A DNA stretch of 12,184 nt from positions 1-12,184 of the forward strand of contig DCKU01000007.1 in assembly GCA_002320455.1 (NCBI GenBank), in the 5' to 3' direction. Positions within the stretch are counted from its first letter, which is position 1. Every line of letters starts with the position of its first letter. Shown here in pieces: positions 6,211-12,184 of the stretch. The position numbers and the translations under genes were made by a program. The notes under the pieces were generated by a model. It was not told where the DNA came from, made no database searches, and worked only from the letters and a program-made list of their open reading frames with translations. The DNA comes from Salinisphaera sp. UBA1666 (GTDB taxonomy: Bacteria > Pseudomonadota > Gammaproteobacteria > Nevskiales > Salinisphaeraceae).

Positions 6211-7065
6211 TCAACGCGTAATCAGTACGGGGACTTCGGCCCGGCGGATCATATCGGTCGTGGTACTGCCCACCAGCATGTGACGAATACGGGTATGGCC
6301 ATAGGCGCCCATTACCATCAGATCGCAGTTCTGATCGCGTTGATAAGCATGTAGCGCCGGTTCGACGTCGCCGGACAAGACCGCGGTCTGGACGCGGGCA
6401 CCGGCGCCTCGCAGCGTATCTGCGGCCTCTTCCAGCGCGGCGCGCTCGGCCTGTTCGGCGCTGCCGACGTAAACCAGATGCGCTTCTACACCGGACAGAA
6501 GCGGGGTGGCTGCCGCGCGCTGGATCAGGTTCTGCCCGGTCGCACTGCCGTCGTAGGCAATCAGCACGCGTTGGGGCGGCACAAAATGCGGTGTCGTGAT
6601 CAATATCGGGCAGGCCATGCCGCGAATCACGCGCTCCAGATTCGACCCCAGATGGGCCTCGTCGCCGGCCGACTCGCCGCGTTTGCCGATCACCAGCAGG
6701 CGGATATCGTCTTCGACGTGCTGGAGTGCAGGCAGCAACTCACCGTTGCGCTGAATACGGGCCGGGGCGTCCAGACCGGCCGCGGCGGCTCGACGAGCAG
6801 CGCTGTCCAGCAGATCGGCACCGCGCTCGCGGGCCAACCGGGCGCGCGCGCCGTCCAGCTCGGCCAGCTCGTCGCGCAAGTGCTCGCGCGAACCCAGCCC
6901 GATCTGGCCCGAGTAGTCTCCGGCGGCGGCGTGCTTGCGCCGGCTGATCACGTGCACGAACGTACAGGGCGCACTCAGGCGTGCCGCGGCCCAGACGGCC
7001 GCATCACAGGCCGCCGCGGCATAGGCCGAGCCGTCGATACAGGCCGCAATGGTTCGCTCGGTCAT
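6211..7065 (-). CDS. Universal stress protein with two UspA domains
   Basis: A 284-aa tandem UspA protein. Domain 1 (about 1-148) starts TIAACIDGS and ends in the nucleotide-binding pattern G-x2-G-x9-G-S (IGKRGESAGDEAHLGS). Domain 2 (about 155-284) starts RVLIAYDGS and has the same pattern in MGAYGHTRIRHMLVGST. Both halves therefore look able to bind ATP. The start is ATG 7065, preceded by AGGAG at good spacing (GAGAGGAGAGGGC before ATG). A TTG 15 nt earlier would overlap the sulP stop and is less likely. It begins 11 nt after the sulP stop, and the Shine-Dalgarno almost overlaps that stop, so the two genes form an operon. SulP-type permeases next to Usp proteins are seen elsewhere, which suggests the stress protein senses or modulates the transporter; that link is inference. 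Confidence 0.92.
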   Translation of the reverse strand: MTERTIAACIDGSAYAAAACDAAVWAAARLSAPCTFVHVISRRKHAAAGDYSGQIGLGSREHLRDELAELDGARARLARERGADLLDSAARRAAAAGLDAPARIQRNGELLPALQHVEDDIRLLVIGKRGESAGDEAHLGSNLERVIRGMACPILITTPHFVPPQRVLIAYDGSATGQNLIQRAAATPLLSGVEAHLVYVGSAEQAERAALEEAADTLRGAGARVQTAVLSGDVEPALHAYQRDQNCDLMVMGAYGHTRIRHMLVGSTTTDMIRRAEVPVLITR

Positions 7066-7076
7066 GCCCTCTCCTC

Positions 7077-8567
7077 TCAATGCGTATCTTCGAGCAGCTT
7101 CTCGGCGTCGGGCTTGTCGTGAACAGCCACCTTGTCGACCAGCGTGCGACTGGCCTGGTTCAGCCCGATGACCTCTACGTCTGCGCCTTCTCGACGATAC
7201 CGCAGGACCACCCGGTCAAGGGCTTCCACGGCCGAGATATCCCAGAAATGCGCCCGGTGCACGTCGATGGTGACCTTCGGGGTCGCCTCGTCGAAGTCGA
7301 AGGCGTGACGAAACGTCGTGGCTGAGGCAAAGAACACTTGGCCGGCAATGTCATAGGTCCGCGTCTGTCCGTCCTCGCTCAGACGGCTGTCTACATAGAG
7401 CAGCCGGCTAACCTTGTTGGCAAAGAAAAGCGCCGACAGCAGAACGCCCACGAATACGCCGATGGCCAGGTTACCCGTGGCCACCACGACGGCCACCACC
7501 GTGAGCATCACGATATTGGTACTGGGCGGGTGCTTGGGCAGGTCACGAATCGACTCCCACGAGAACGTGCCGATCGACACCATGATCATCACCGCCACCA
7601 GAGCCGCCATGGGAATCTGACCCACCCAGTCGGACAGAAACACCACCATAATCAGAAGCGCGACACCGGCCGTGAGCGTCGATAGACGTGTACGTCCGCC
7701 GGACTTCACGTTGATTACGGTCTGGCCGATCATGCCGCAGCCGGCCATGCCGCCCAGAAAACCGGTGACGATGTTGGCCATGCCCTGCCCGGCGCACTCG
7801 CGGTTCTTGTTAGAGCCGGTATCGGTCAGATCATCGACGATCGTGGCCGTCATCATCGACTCCATCAGCCCGACCACGGTCAGCATCAGACCGTAGGGCA
7901 CCACTACCGACAGCGTTTCCAGGTTGAGCGGCACGTCGGGAATCAGCAGATACGGCAGGGAGTCCGGCAGCTCGCCCATATCGCCCACGGTATGGATATG
8001 CACGCCCGTAGCCATGTAGATGGTCGTCATCACCAGGATGGCCACCAGCGGGCTCGGCAGGATGCGCCCGGCCACCGGCACGTAGGGAAACAGATAGATG
8101 ATCGCCAACGCGCCGGCACACATGGCATAGACCGGCCACGCGGCGTTCGTCAGCTCGGGCAGCTGGGCCAGAAAGATCAGAATCGCCAGCGCGTTCACAA
8201 AGCCCGTGACCACGCTGCGCGAGACAAAGCGCATGAGATTGCCCAGCCGCAAAACCCCGGCCAGAATCTGGAACACGCCGGTGGCCAGCGTGGTGGCCAG
8301 CATCATGTCCAGGCCGTATTGGGCCACAACGGTCACCAGCACCAGCGCCATGGCCCCGGTGGCCGCCGAAATCATGGCCGGCCGGCCGCCTGTGAATGCG
8401 ATCACGACACAGATCGAAAACGAGGCATACAGCCCCACCTTCGGATCCACCCCGGCAATGATCGAGAACGCGATCGCCTCGGGGATGAGGGCCAGCGCAA
8501 CCACCAGGCCCGACAACATGTCGGCCCGGATGTTAGACAACCAGTGCTCTCGGATCAGCTGCAGCAT
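7077..8567 (-). CDS. SulP-family inorganic anion permease with C-terminal STAS domain
   Basis: A 496-aa inner-membrane transporter. The SulP signature opens the membrane domain (SGLVVALALIPEAIAFSIIAG, 19-39, then VGLYASF). About ten or more hydrophobic segments follow to residue 383, with the NKNRECAGQGMANIVTGFLGG block (253-273) and NVKSGGRTRLST typical of the family. A cytosolic STAS domain covers about 403-485, with DISAVEALD (443-451) at the usual phosphorylatable or nucleotide-contacting loop. Substrates in the family include sulfate, bicarbonate, chloride and dicarboxylates, and none can be chosen from the sequence; no cys genes or carbonic anhydrase are adjacent. ATG 8567 has GAGG 4 nt upstream. 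A long structured leader precedes it, and usp follows by 11 nt. Confidence 0.92.
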   Translation of the reverse strand: MLQLIREHWLSNIRADMLSGLVVALALIPEAIAFSIIAGVDPKVGLYASFSICVVIAFTGGRPAMISAATGAMALVLVTVVAQYGLDMMLATTLATGVFQILAGVLRLGNLMRFVSRSVVTGFVNALAILIFLAQLPELTNAAWPVYAMCAGALAIIYLFPYVPVAGRILPSPLVAILVMTTIYMATGVHIHTVGDMGELPDSLPYLLIPDVPLNLETLSVVVPYGLMLTVVGLMESMMTATIVDDLTDTGSNKNRECAGQGMANIVTGFLGGMAGCGMIGQTVINVKSGGRTRLSTLTAGVALLIMVVFLSDWVGQIPMAALVAVMIMVSIGTFSWESIRDLPKHPPSTNIVMLTVVAVVVATGNLAIGVFVGVLLSALFFANKVSRLLYVDSRLSEDGQTRTYDIAGQVFFASATTFRHAFDFDEATPKVTIDVHRAHFWDISAVEALDRVVLRYRREGADVEVIGLNQASRTLVDKVAVHDKPDAEKLLEDTH

Positions 8568-8877
8568 GGGGCCTCAAACATAAACCGCGCGACCCGGCGG
8601 GCGTCGATTAGAACGTCGACGCTCGCCGGATCACCTGATGAAACCGGAATTCTAGGGAACGCCGCGCCCGGCGGCGGCGCGCAGTCTAGCAGAGCGGCGA
8701 TGACACTTTTCCCGCGCCGGACGCATGCAAGGCATCAAACATCCGGGACCGGCTGGGGCATAGCGAATGCTGAACCGGCCGACCTCTCGGTTGGCGAGCT
8801 GTTCATCGCTTTTTCAAGCCGCTGCGCCTGTCGGGAACGGCGGTGTCGTTGTCAATGGCCGTGGAGCCGCCCCGTGA
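8568..8877. other. 310-nt non-coding region between ybiI and sulP, with hairpins
   Basis: I find no credible gene here. It holds the sulP leader with a 14-bp hairpin (8594-8629), a second GC-rich stem CGCGCC/GGCGCG (8663-8668 with 8676-8681), and two -10-like sequences on the minus strand: TAGACT (8688-8683) and TAGAAT (8654-8649), neither with a clear -35. The right part, about 8700-8877, shows nothing beyond a tiny GCTT-GAAA-AAGC hairpin at about 8808-8819, downstream of ybiI. Confidence 0.55.
8594..8629 (-). promoter_or_regulatory. 14-bp hairpin in the sulP leader
   Basis: CCGGCGGGCGTCGA (8594-8607) and TCGACGCTCGCCGG (8616-8629) pair with a single mismatch around an 8-nt loop. It ends 26 nt before the sulP ATG and 17 nt before its Shine-Dalgarno, so it would form near the 5' end of the message. 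There is no T-run after it on the minus strand, so it is unlikely to be an intrinsic terminator. Options are an operator, an RNA-stability stem or a site gating ribosome entry. Confidence 0.5.
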
Positions 8878-9144
8878 TCAGCGCAGCAGACTGTCCTTGC
8901 TGGCCCGTCGGTTCATATTGCCGGGGGCACCGGCGTCGTCGGCCTCAGCCTGGCAGGCCACACAGCGACGCACGCCGGGGATGAGCTCGCGACGACGTTC
9001 GGGGATCGGCGCCTCGCAGTCTTCGCAAAACGCCAGGCTTGGCCCGGCACCTTTCAGACGGGCTCGAGCCTCGGCCACGCCGTCGTCGACCGTGGAATCA
9101 ATCTGCTCTTGTACGCCGCCGTCGCGGGTCCAGCCACCGGCCAT
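8878..9144 (-). CDS. ybiI: DksA/TraR-family zinc-finger protein, YbiI-like
   Basis: An 88-aa protein matching E. coli YbiI in layout: MAGGWTRDGGVQEQIDST start, a short helix with AEARARL, then the four-cysteine zinc finger C40-x2-C43-x17-C61-x2-C64 around APIPERRRELIPGVRRC, and the ending NRRASKDSLLR. It lacks the long coiled coil of true DksA, so it should not act on RNA polymerase in the same way; the role of YbiI is not well established. ATG 9144 has AGGTG eight nt upstream. The frame is open further upstream to 9321, but that extension would cross the divergent promoter region and the next gene's start, and the family begins at this Met. It is divergent from the NTPase-like gene. Confidence 0.9.
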   Translation of the reverse strand: MAGGWTRDGGVQEQIDSTVDDGVAEARARLKGAGPSLAFCEDCEAPIPERRRELIPGVRRCVACQAEADDAGAPGNMNRRASKDSLLR

Positions 9145-9175
9145 GAGTGACACCTGGATTAGAGTTGCATCTGTT

Positions 9176-9204
9176 GTGATACGCGCCTTCTGGCACGCGA
9201 ACAA
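9176..9204 (-). promoter_or_regulatory. Possible promoter for ybiI
   Basis: On the minus strand TTGTTC (9204-9199) and TATCAC (9181-9176) are spaced by 17 nt. Each matches the sigma70 consensus only partly. It would give a leader of about 25 nt before the Shine-Dalgarno and ATG of ybiI. Confidence 0.3.
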
Positions 9205-9218
9205 GTCGGCAGCATCGG

Positions 9219-9245
9219 TATAATCGGGTCGTTTTCTTCGATTAT
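9219..9245 (+). promoter_or_regulatory. Perfect -10 box overlapped by an inverted repeat, before the NTPase-like gene
   Basis: TATAAT (9219-9224) is an exact -10 box, 29 nt before the ATG at 9254. No good -35 lies 16-18 nt upstream. ATAATCG (9220-9226) and CGATTAT (9239-9245) form a perfect 7-nt inverted repeat with a 12-nt spacer covering the -10 and the predicted start of transcription, a fitting place for a repressor. A T-rich tract (GTTTTCTT) lies between the arms. Confidence 0.45.
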
Positions 9246-9253
9246 CGTCGCTC

Positions 9254-10513
9254 ATGACTTCAACGTCGGCCCGTGCGAACAACAACCCGGTTAAGGTCCC
9301 GGACGCGCTCGCGGCGTTCATCCCGCTATCGGACTACGAAACGCCGCCGACGCCGACCAAGGATGCGATGACGCGCGTGCTGACGCGCGCCCGCGAGATC
9401 CTGCGGCGCAAGCCGGACACGCCGATGATCACGGACGATCGGCTGCGGCGTTCCACGCTCGAGCGGCTTGATGAGATCGCCTCGCCCCCGGCCTGTGGTC
9501 CGCTGGTCGCCGAGCTGGCGGCGAGCCTGGCGGACTGGCTTGGCGAGCCGCCGCCCGAGGGCGGGCGACGCTTGATCGTCATGCCGCCTGGCGACCGCAA
9601 TCAGGTGATGGCCGCGTGGGCGAAGCAACAAGGCCACGAAATACTCGAGCCGCCGGCCAGGCGCGACGTCATCGGCGCCAACGCGTACGACCTGCCGGTC
9701 ATTGAAGACGGCCGCGCGCCGCTCGTCATCGCCGCGCTCGAGGACTGGTTCGTGCGCGACCTGCACGGCCTGGCGCTCGTCAGGGCCCTGCTTTCGCGCA
9801 TCGACGGCCTCAAGCGACCGGTCATCGTGGCCTGCAATAGTTGGGCCTGGCAGTATCTGGTCCGCGCCGTACAGGCCGATGCGTATCTTCCGGCGCCGCA
9901 GATCTTCCAGCCGTTCGATGCGCTGCGACTGCGTCGCTGGCTGTCCGAGATCGCCGAATACGACGGACCGGGCAGCGTGCGCTTTCGCGACGCCCAAAGC
10001 GGCGACGACATCATGAACGCCGGCCAGGATGATACGCCTCACGAGGTATTACAGAGCTTGGCCGCTCGCAGCCGCGGCATACCCTGGGTGGCCTGGCGGC
10101 TGTGGCGTCGCAGCCTGCGGCGCCAGGTCGAGGTGGATAACGATGATTCGGCCGAAGCCGACGCGCCCCACACCCCCATTGAACCGGCAGCGAACGAGCC
10201 CGCCGGCGACTCGGAGCGCTCGCGCGCCGACCAGACGCTCTGGGTCATCGCCCTGGAAGAATTTCTCTTGCCGGATACCGATCACGCGCTGACTCTTCTG
10301 CTGCTGCAGGCGCTGCTCATTCACGGGCAACTGCCCCTGGACTTGTTGACCCGAACCGTGCCCGAGCCGGGCGCGACCCGGCTGTTGCCCGCGCTGCGCA
10401 CGGCGGGCATCGTCGAGCAGCGCGACAACGGCGATCTGGTCTGCGCGCCGGCCGCTTACCCGTCGGTTCGGTCGGGCCTCACCGCCGCCGGCTTTCCGAT
10501 CGCGAGCGTATAA
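9254..10513 (+). CDS. AAA+/STAND-like NTPase-fold protein with degenerate Walker A, partner of MscS
   Basis: A 419-aa soluble protein I cannot name. Its parts follow the order of a P-loop NTPase: a strand and turn where Walker A should be (RLIVMPPGDRNQVMAAW, 106-122) but with no GKS/GKT; a Walker B-like strand ending in acidics (PLVIAALEDWF, 156-166); a sensor-1-like strand with Asn (RPVIVACNSWAWQYL, 188-202); FDALRLRRWL (221-230); a GxP-like helix (SRGIPWVAWRLWRRSLR, 273-289); an acidic Pro/Ala-rich linker (293-325); and a C-terminal winged-helix-like region (about 345-410). The missing P-loop lysine suggests it binds nucleotide poorly or not at all. ATG 9254 has no clear Shine-Dalgarno. The MscS gene begins 3 nt after its stop, so a role in channel control or assembly is inferred. 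The fold assignment is by eye; a structure prediction would settle it. Confidence 0.65.
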   Translation: MTSTSARANNNPVKVPDALAAFIPLSDYETPPTPTKDAMTRVLTRAREILRRKPDTPMITDDRLRRSTLERLDEIASPPACGPLVAELAASLADWLGEPPPEGGRRLIVMPPGDRNQVMAAWAKQQGHEILEPPARRDVIGANAYDLPVIEDGRAPLVIAALEDWFVRDLHGLALVRALLSRIDGLKRPVIVACNSWAWQYLVRAVQADAYLPAPQIFQPFDALRLRRWLSEIAEYDGPGSVRFRDAQSGDDIMNAGQDDTPHEVLQSLAARSRGIPWVAWRLWRRSLRRQVEVDNDDSAEADAPHTPIEPAANEPAGDSERSRADQTLWVIALEEFLLPDTDHALTLLLLQALLIHGQLPLDLLTRTVPEPGATRLLPALRTAGIVEQRDNGDLVCAPAAYPSVRSGLTAAGFPIASV

Positions 10514-10516
10514 ATC

Positions 10517-11350
10517 ATGGCTGATATATCGAAAACCGATTCGGCCGCAGCCCAGGCGGATCAGCTCATGCGCAGCATGGGCGAGATCAACTTCATCAAG
10601 ATCGCGCTGATCGTCGCAGGCACATGGGGCCTGATTTTTCTCGCGCGTCGTCTATTACCCTATCTGGCTGAACGCGGGCCCAGCCGGGCCCGGCTGTTCT
10701 TGCTGGGCGCGGTACCGGTGGCCCGGCTGGGGCTTTTGATCGTCGCAATCTGCTGGATCGTGCCGCTGATTTTCAACGTCACATTCCAGAACTTCCTGGT
10801 GATTGCCGGTGCGGCCAGCGTGGCGATCGGTTTCGCGTTCAAGGATTATGTCTCGAGCCTGATCGCCGGCATCGTGGCAATCGTCGAGCGCCCTTACCGC
10901 CCGGGCGACTGGGTCACCTTCGGCGATGACTACGGCGAGGTGGTCAACGTGGGCTTACGCGCGGTGGCCATCAACACGCCGGACGACAACGTGGTCACCG
11001 TGCCGCACGACACGCTATGGACGTCCAATATCGTCAACGGAAATGACGGCGCGGCCACGCTGCAGTGCGTGGCCGAGTTCTATGTCGCGCCCGAGCACGA
11101 CGCCATCGCCCTGCGCGCGGCCCTGACCGATGTGGCGCTGACCAGCGCGTTCCTGTCGTTCGATCATCCGGTGAACGTGGTACTGACCGAGACGCCTTAC
11201 GGCACGCACTACAAGATCCGTGCCTACCCGTTCGATATGCGCGACCAGTTCGTGTTTATCAGCGACATGACCGCCCGCGGCAAGCACGCCATCCATGCCT
11301 GTGGGGCGCATCAGGTGACGGCACCGGCCGCTGGCGGCCCGCCGGTTTAG
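10517..11350 (+). CDS. MscS-family small-conductance mechanosensitive channel
   Basis: A 277-aa inner-membrane channel, close to the 286 aa of E. coli MscS, which opens under membrane tension to release solutes on osmotic downshock. Three hydrophobic segments are visible: about 26-46, 66-88 and the pore-lining TM3 at about 92-124, where the small-residue pattern AGAASVAIGFAFKDYVSSLIAGI is the family hallmark. The beta-domain entry RPYRPGDWV (125-133) follows, and NVVTVPHDTLWTSNIVN (158-174) matches the conserved beta-domain block. The C-terminal alpha/beta domain is complete, ending in a short Pro/Gly tail. It starts 3 nt after the NTPase-like gene without its own strong Shine-Dalgarno, which indicates translational coupling. 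The MFS gene follows 14 nt after its stop. Confidence 0.92.
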   Translation: MADISKTDSAAAQADQLMRSMGEINFIKIALIVAGTWGLIFLARRLLPYLAERGPSRARLFLLGAVPVARLGLLIVAICWIVPLIFNVTFQNFLVIAGAASVAIGFAFKDYVSSLIAGIVAIVERPYRPGDWVTFGDDYGEVVNVGLRAVAINTPDDNVVTVPHDTLWTSNIVNGNDGAATLQCVAEFYVAPEHDAIALRAALTDVALTSAFLSFDHPVNVVLTETPYGTHYKIRAYPFDMRDQFVFISDMTARGKHAIHACGAHQVTAPAAGGPPV

Positions 11351-11364
11351 GCGCACGACCGAGA

Positions 11365-12184
11365 GTGCTCGACACGCTGACGCGCCTGCCGCGCGACACC
11401 CAACTGCTGCTGGGCGCGCGGGCCGCACGCAGCATCGGCCAAGGCGCGCTCATCGTCGCCTTCGCGCTGTATCTGGCGGCACTCGGCTGGTCGGCCGTCG
11501 CCATCGGCGGCTTGTTTACAGCCGGCCTGTTGCTCGACGCCCTGCTGGTCATGGTCTCGGGCCCGGCCTCGGATCGCTTCGGGCGCAAGCGTTTTCTCAT
11601 CGTATTCGAATGCGCGCAGACGGCCGCGGCCCTTACGGCACTCGTCACCGCGCATCCGGCCGCACTCGTTGTGGCCACGCTCGCAGGCGGCTTCGGGCGC
11701 GGCGTCAACGGCAGCAGCGGGCCGTTCGCCCCCGTGGAGCTGGCCTGGCTGTCTCAGGCGCTGACACGCGAACAGCGTGGTCGTGTCTACAGCCTCAATA
11801 TGGCCATCGGCTTTTCCGGCATGGGCATCGGCGCGTTTCTAGCAGGGCTGCCGAGCTGGCTGTCCTGCATGATCAACGGCCCGTTGGCCTATCGCCCGCT
11901 GTTTGCGATGACGCTGGCCGGTTCGCTGGTCTGTATCGGGCTTCTGGCGGCCGCGACCGACCGCGCGCCGCCCGCTCCGGCGCCGGCCAGCGTGGGCGCC
12001 GACGCGGACCAGCGCCAAGAGAACCGGCTGCTACTCACCCTATTTGCCGTCAACAGCCTCAACGGCGTGGGCATCGGTCTGGTTGGCCCCTTGATGGCCT
12101 ATTGGTTCTCGGCTCGTTTCGGCGAGGGCCCGGACGATATCGGCGTCGTCATGGCGCTGGGCTACTTCGTGACCGCGGCCGCGT
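11365..12184 (+). CDS. MFS transporter (3' end beyond the window)
   Basis: An open frame from GTG 11365 runs off the end of the window (273 codons seen). It starts MLDTLTRLPRDTQLLLGARAAR and has regular hydrophobic segments. The loop after TM2 carries motif A of the major facilitator superfamily, G66-PASD70-R-F-G-R-K. Seven or so membrane segments are visible, with a charged Ala/Pro-rich middle loop at about 198-221 between the N- and C-terminal halves. The GTG start is chosen because the family begins with a short cytosolic RxLP stretch before TM1. No better start lies in frame between it and the MscS stop, and the Shine-Dalgarno is poor. It begins 14 nt after the MscS stop and is probably in the same transcript. 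The substrate cannot be told. Confidence 0.85.
   Translation, partial: MLDTLTRLPRDTQLLLGARAARSIGQGALIVAFALYLAALGWSAVAIGGLFTAGLLLDALLVMVSGPASDRFGRKRFLIVFECAQTAAALTALVTAHPAALVVATLAGGFGRGVNGSSGPFAPVELAWLSQALTREQRGRVYSLNMAIGFSGMGIGAFLAGLPSWLSCMINGPLAYRPLFAMTLAGSLVCIGLLAAATDRAPPAPAPASVGADADQRQENRLLLTLFAVNSLNGVGIGLVGPLMAYWFSARFGEGPDDIGVVMALGYFVTAAA

Noticed and set aside
8700..8877. Small gene or RNA between ybiI and sulP
   Set aside because: No frame with a ribosome binding site and sensible protein; the only stem is a 4-bp one, too small to claim an RNA gene.
7992..8984. Rightward open frame of 330 codons opposite sulP
   Set aside because: Extremely rich in His, Gln and Arg with no domain, which is the typical mirror of a membrane protein gene in GC-rich DNA; it also crosses the sulP leader and the ybiI 3' end.
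9145..9321. N-terminal extension of ybiI to 147 codons
   Set aside because: The YbiI family starts at the MAGGW methionine, which has a Shine-Dalgarno; the extension would cover the divergent promoter and the start of the opposite gene.
9326..10042. Leftward open frame of 238 codons opposite the NTPase-like gene
   Set aside because: Arg/Asp-rich mirror of the coding strand; the plus strand gives regular strands and helices, conserved-looking motifs and tight spacing to MscS.

Overview
The window reads as a chromosomal stretch of a GC-rich gammaproteobacterium, possibly a halotolerant or marine Salinisphaera-like lineage. The evidence is high GC with GC-biased third positions, a PanD with the classic enterobacterial-type cleavage site, a YbiI-type DksA/TraR zinc-finger protein, and a two-hairpin intergenic repeat of a style I recall from gammaproteobacteria. 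The genus is a guess. There is no rRNA, tRNA, CRISPR array, insertion sequence or phage gene in view.

Layout, left to right. 1-130 holds two tandem hairpins that look like a dispersed intergenic repeat. 160-3001 is a leftward block: a 70-aa acidic protein, a small lipoprotein (4-nt ATGA overlap), a GlxA/AraC-type regulator starting about 7 nt further on, and after 88 nt a zinc-binding metallopeptidase. The divergent gap 3002-3199 precedes a rightward LD-carboxypeptidase (peptidoglycan recycling), which converges on leftward panD (beta-alanine for pantothenate/CoA). 4622-4828 is non-coding and carries a perfect DnaA-box sequence inside a short palindrome. Then, all leftward, come an SDR oxidoreductase, a DUF427 protein, a tandem universal stress protein and a SulP anion permease with a STAS domain. 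The order of transcription is sulP, usp, DUF427, SDR. A 310-nt non-coding leader with strong hairpins precedes sulP. Next is leftward ybiI.

From 9254 everything runs rightward: a 419-aa protein with an AAA+/STAND-like layout but no usable Walker A motif, an MscS-family channel only 3 nt downstream, and an MFS transporter 14 nt after that, cut by the window edge.

Functionally this is mostly housekeeping and envelope or stress physiology: wall recycling, CoA precursor, anion transport with a stress protein, and osmotic release. The most interesting candidate for an undescribed system is the pairing of the degenerate NTPase-like protein with MscS, which suggests an accessory factor or regulator of a mechanosensitive channel. 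Secondary points are the metallopeptidase that has lost its N-terminal zinc-knuckle cysteines, the structured sulP leader and the solitary palindromic DnaA box. All functional calls are by motif recognition only; no database search was possible.
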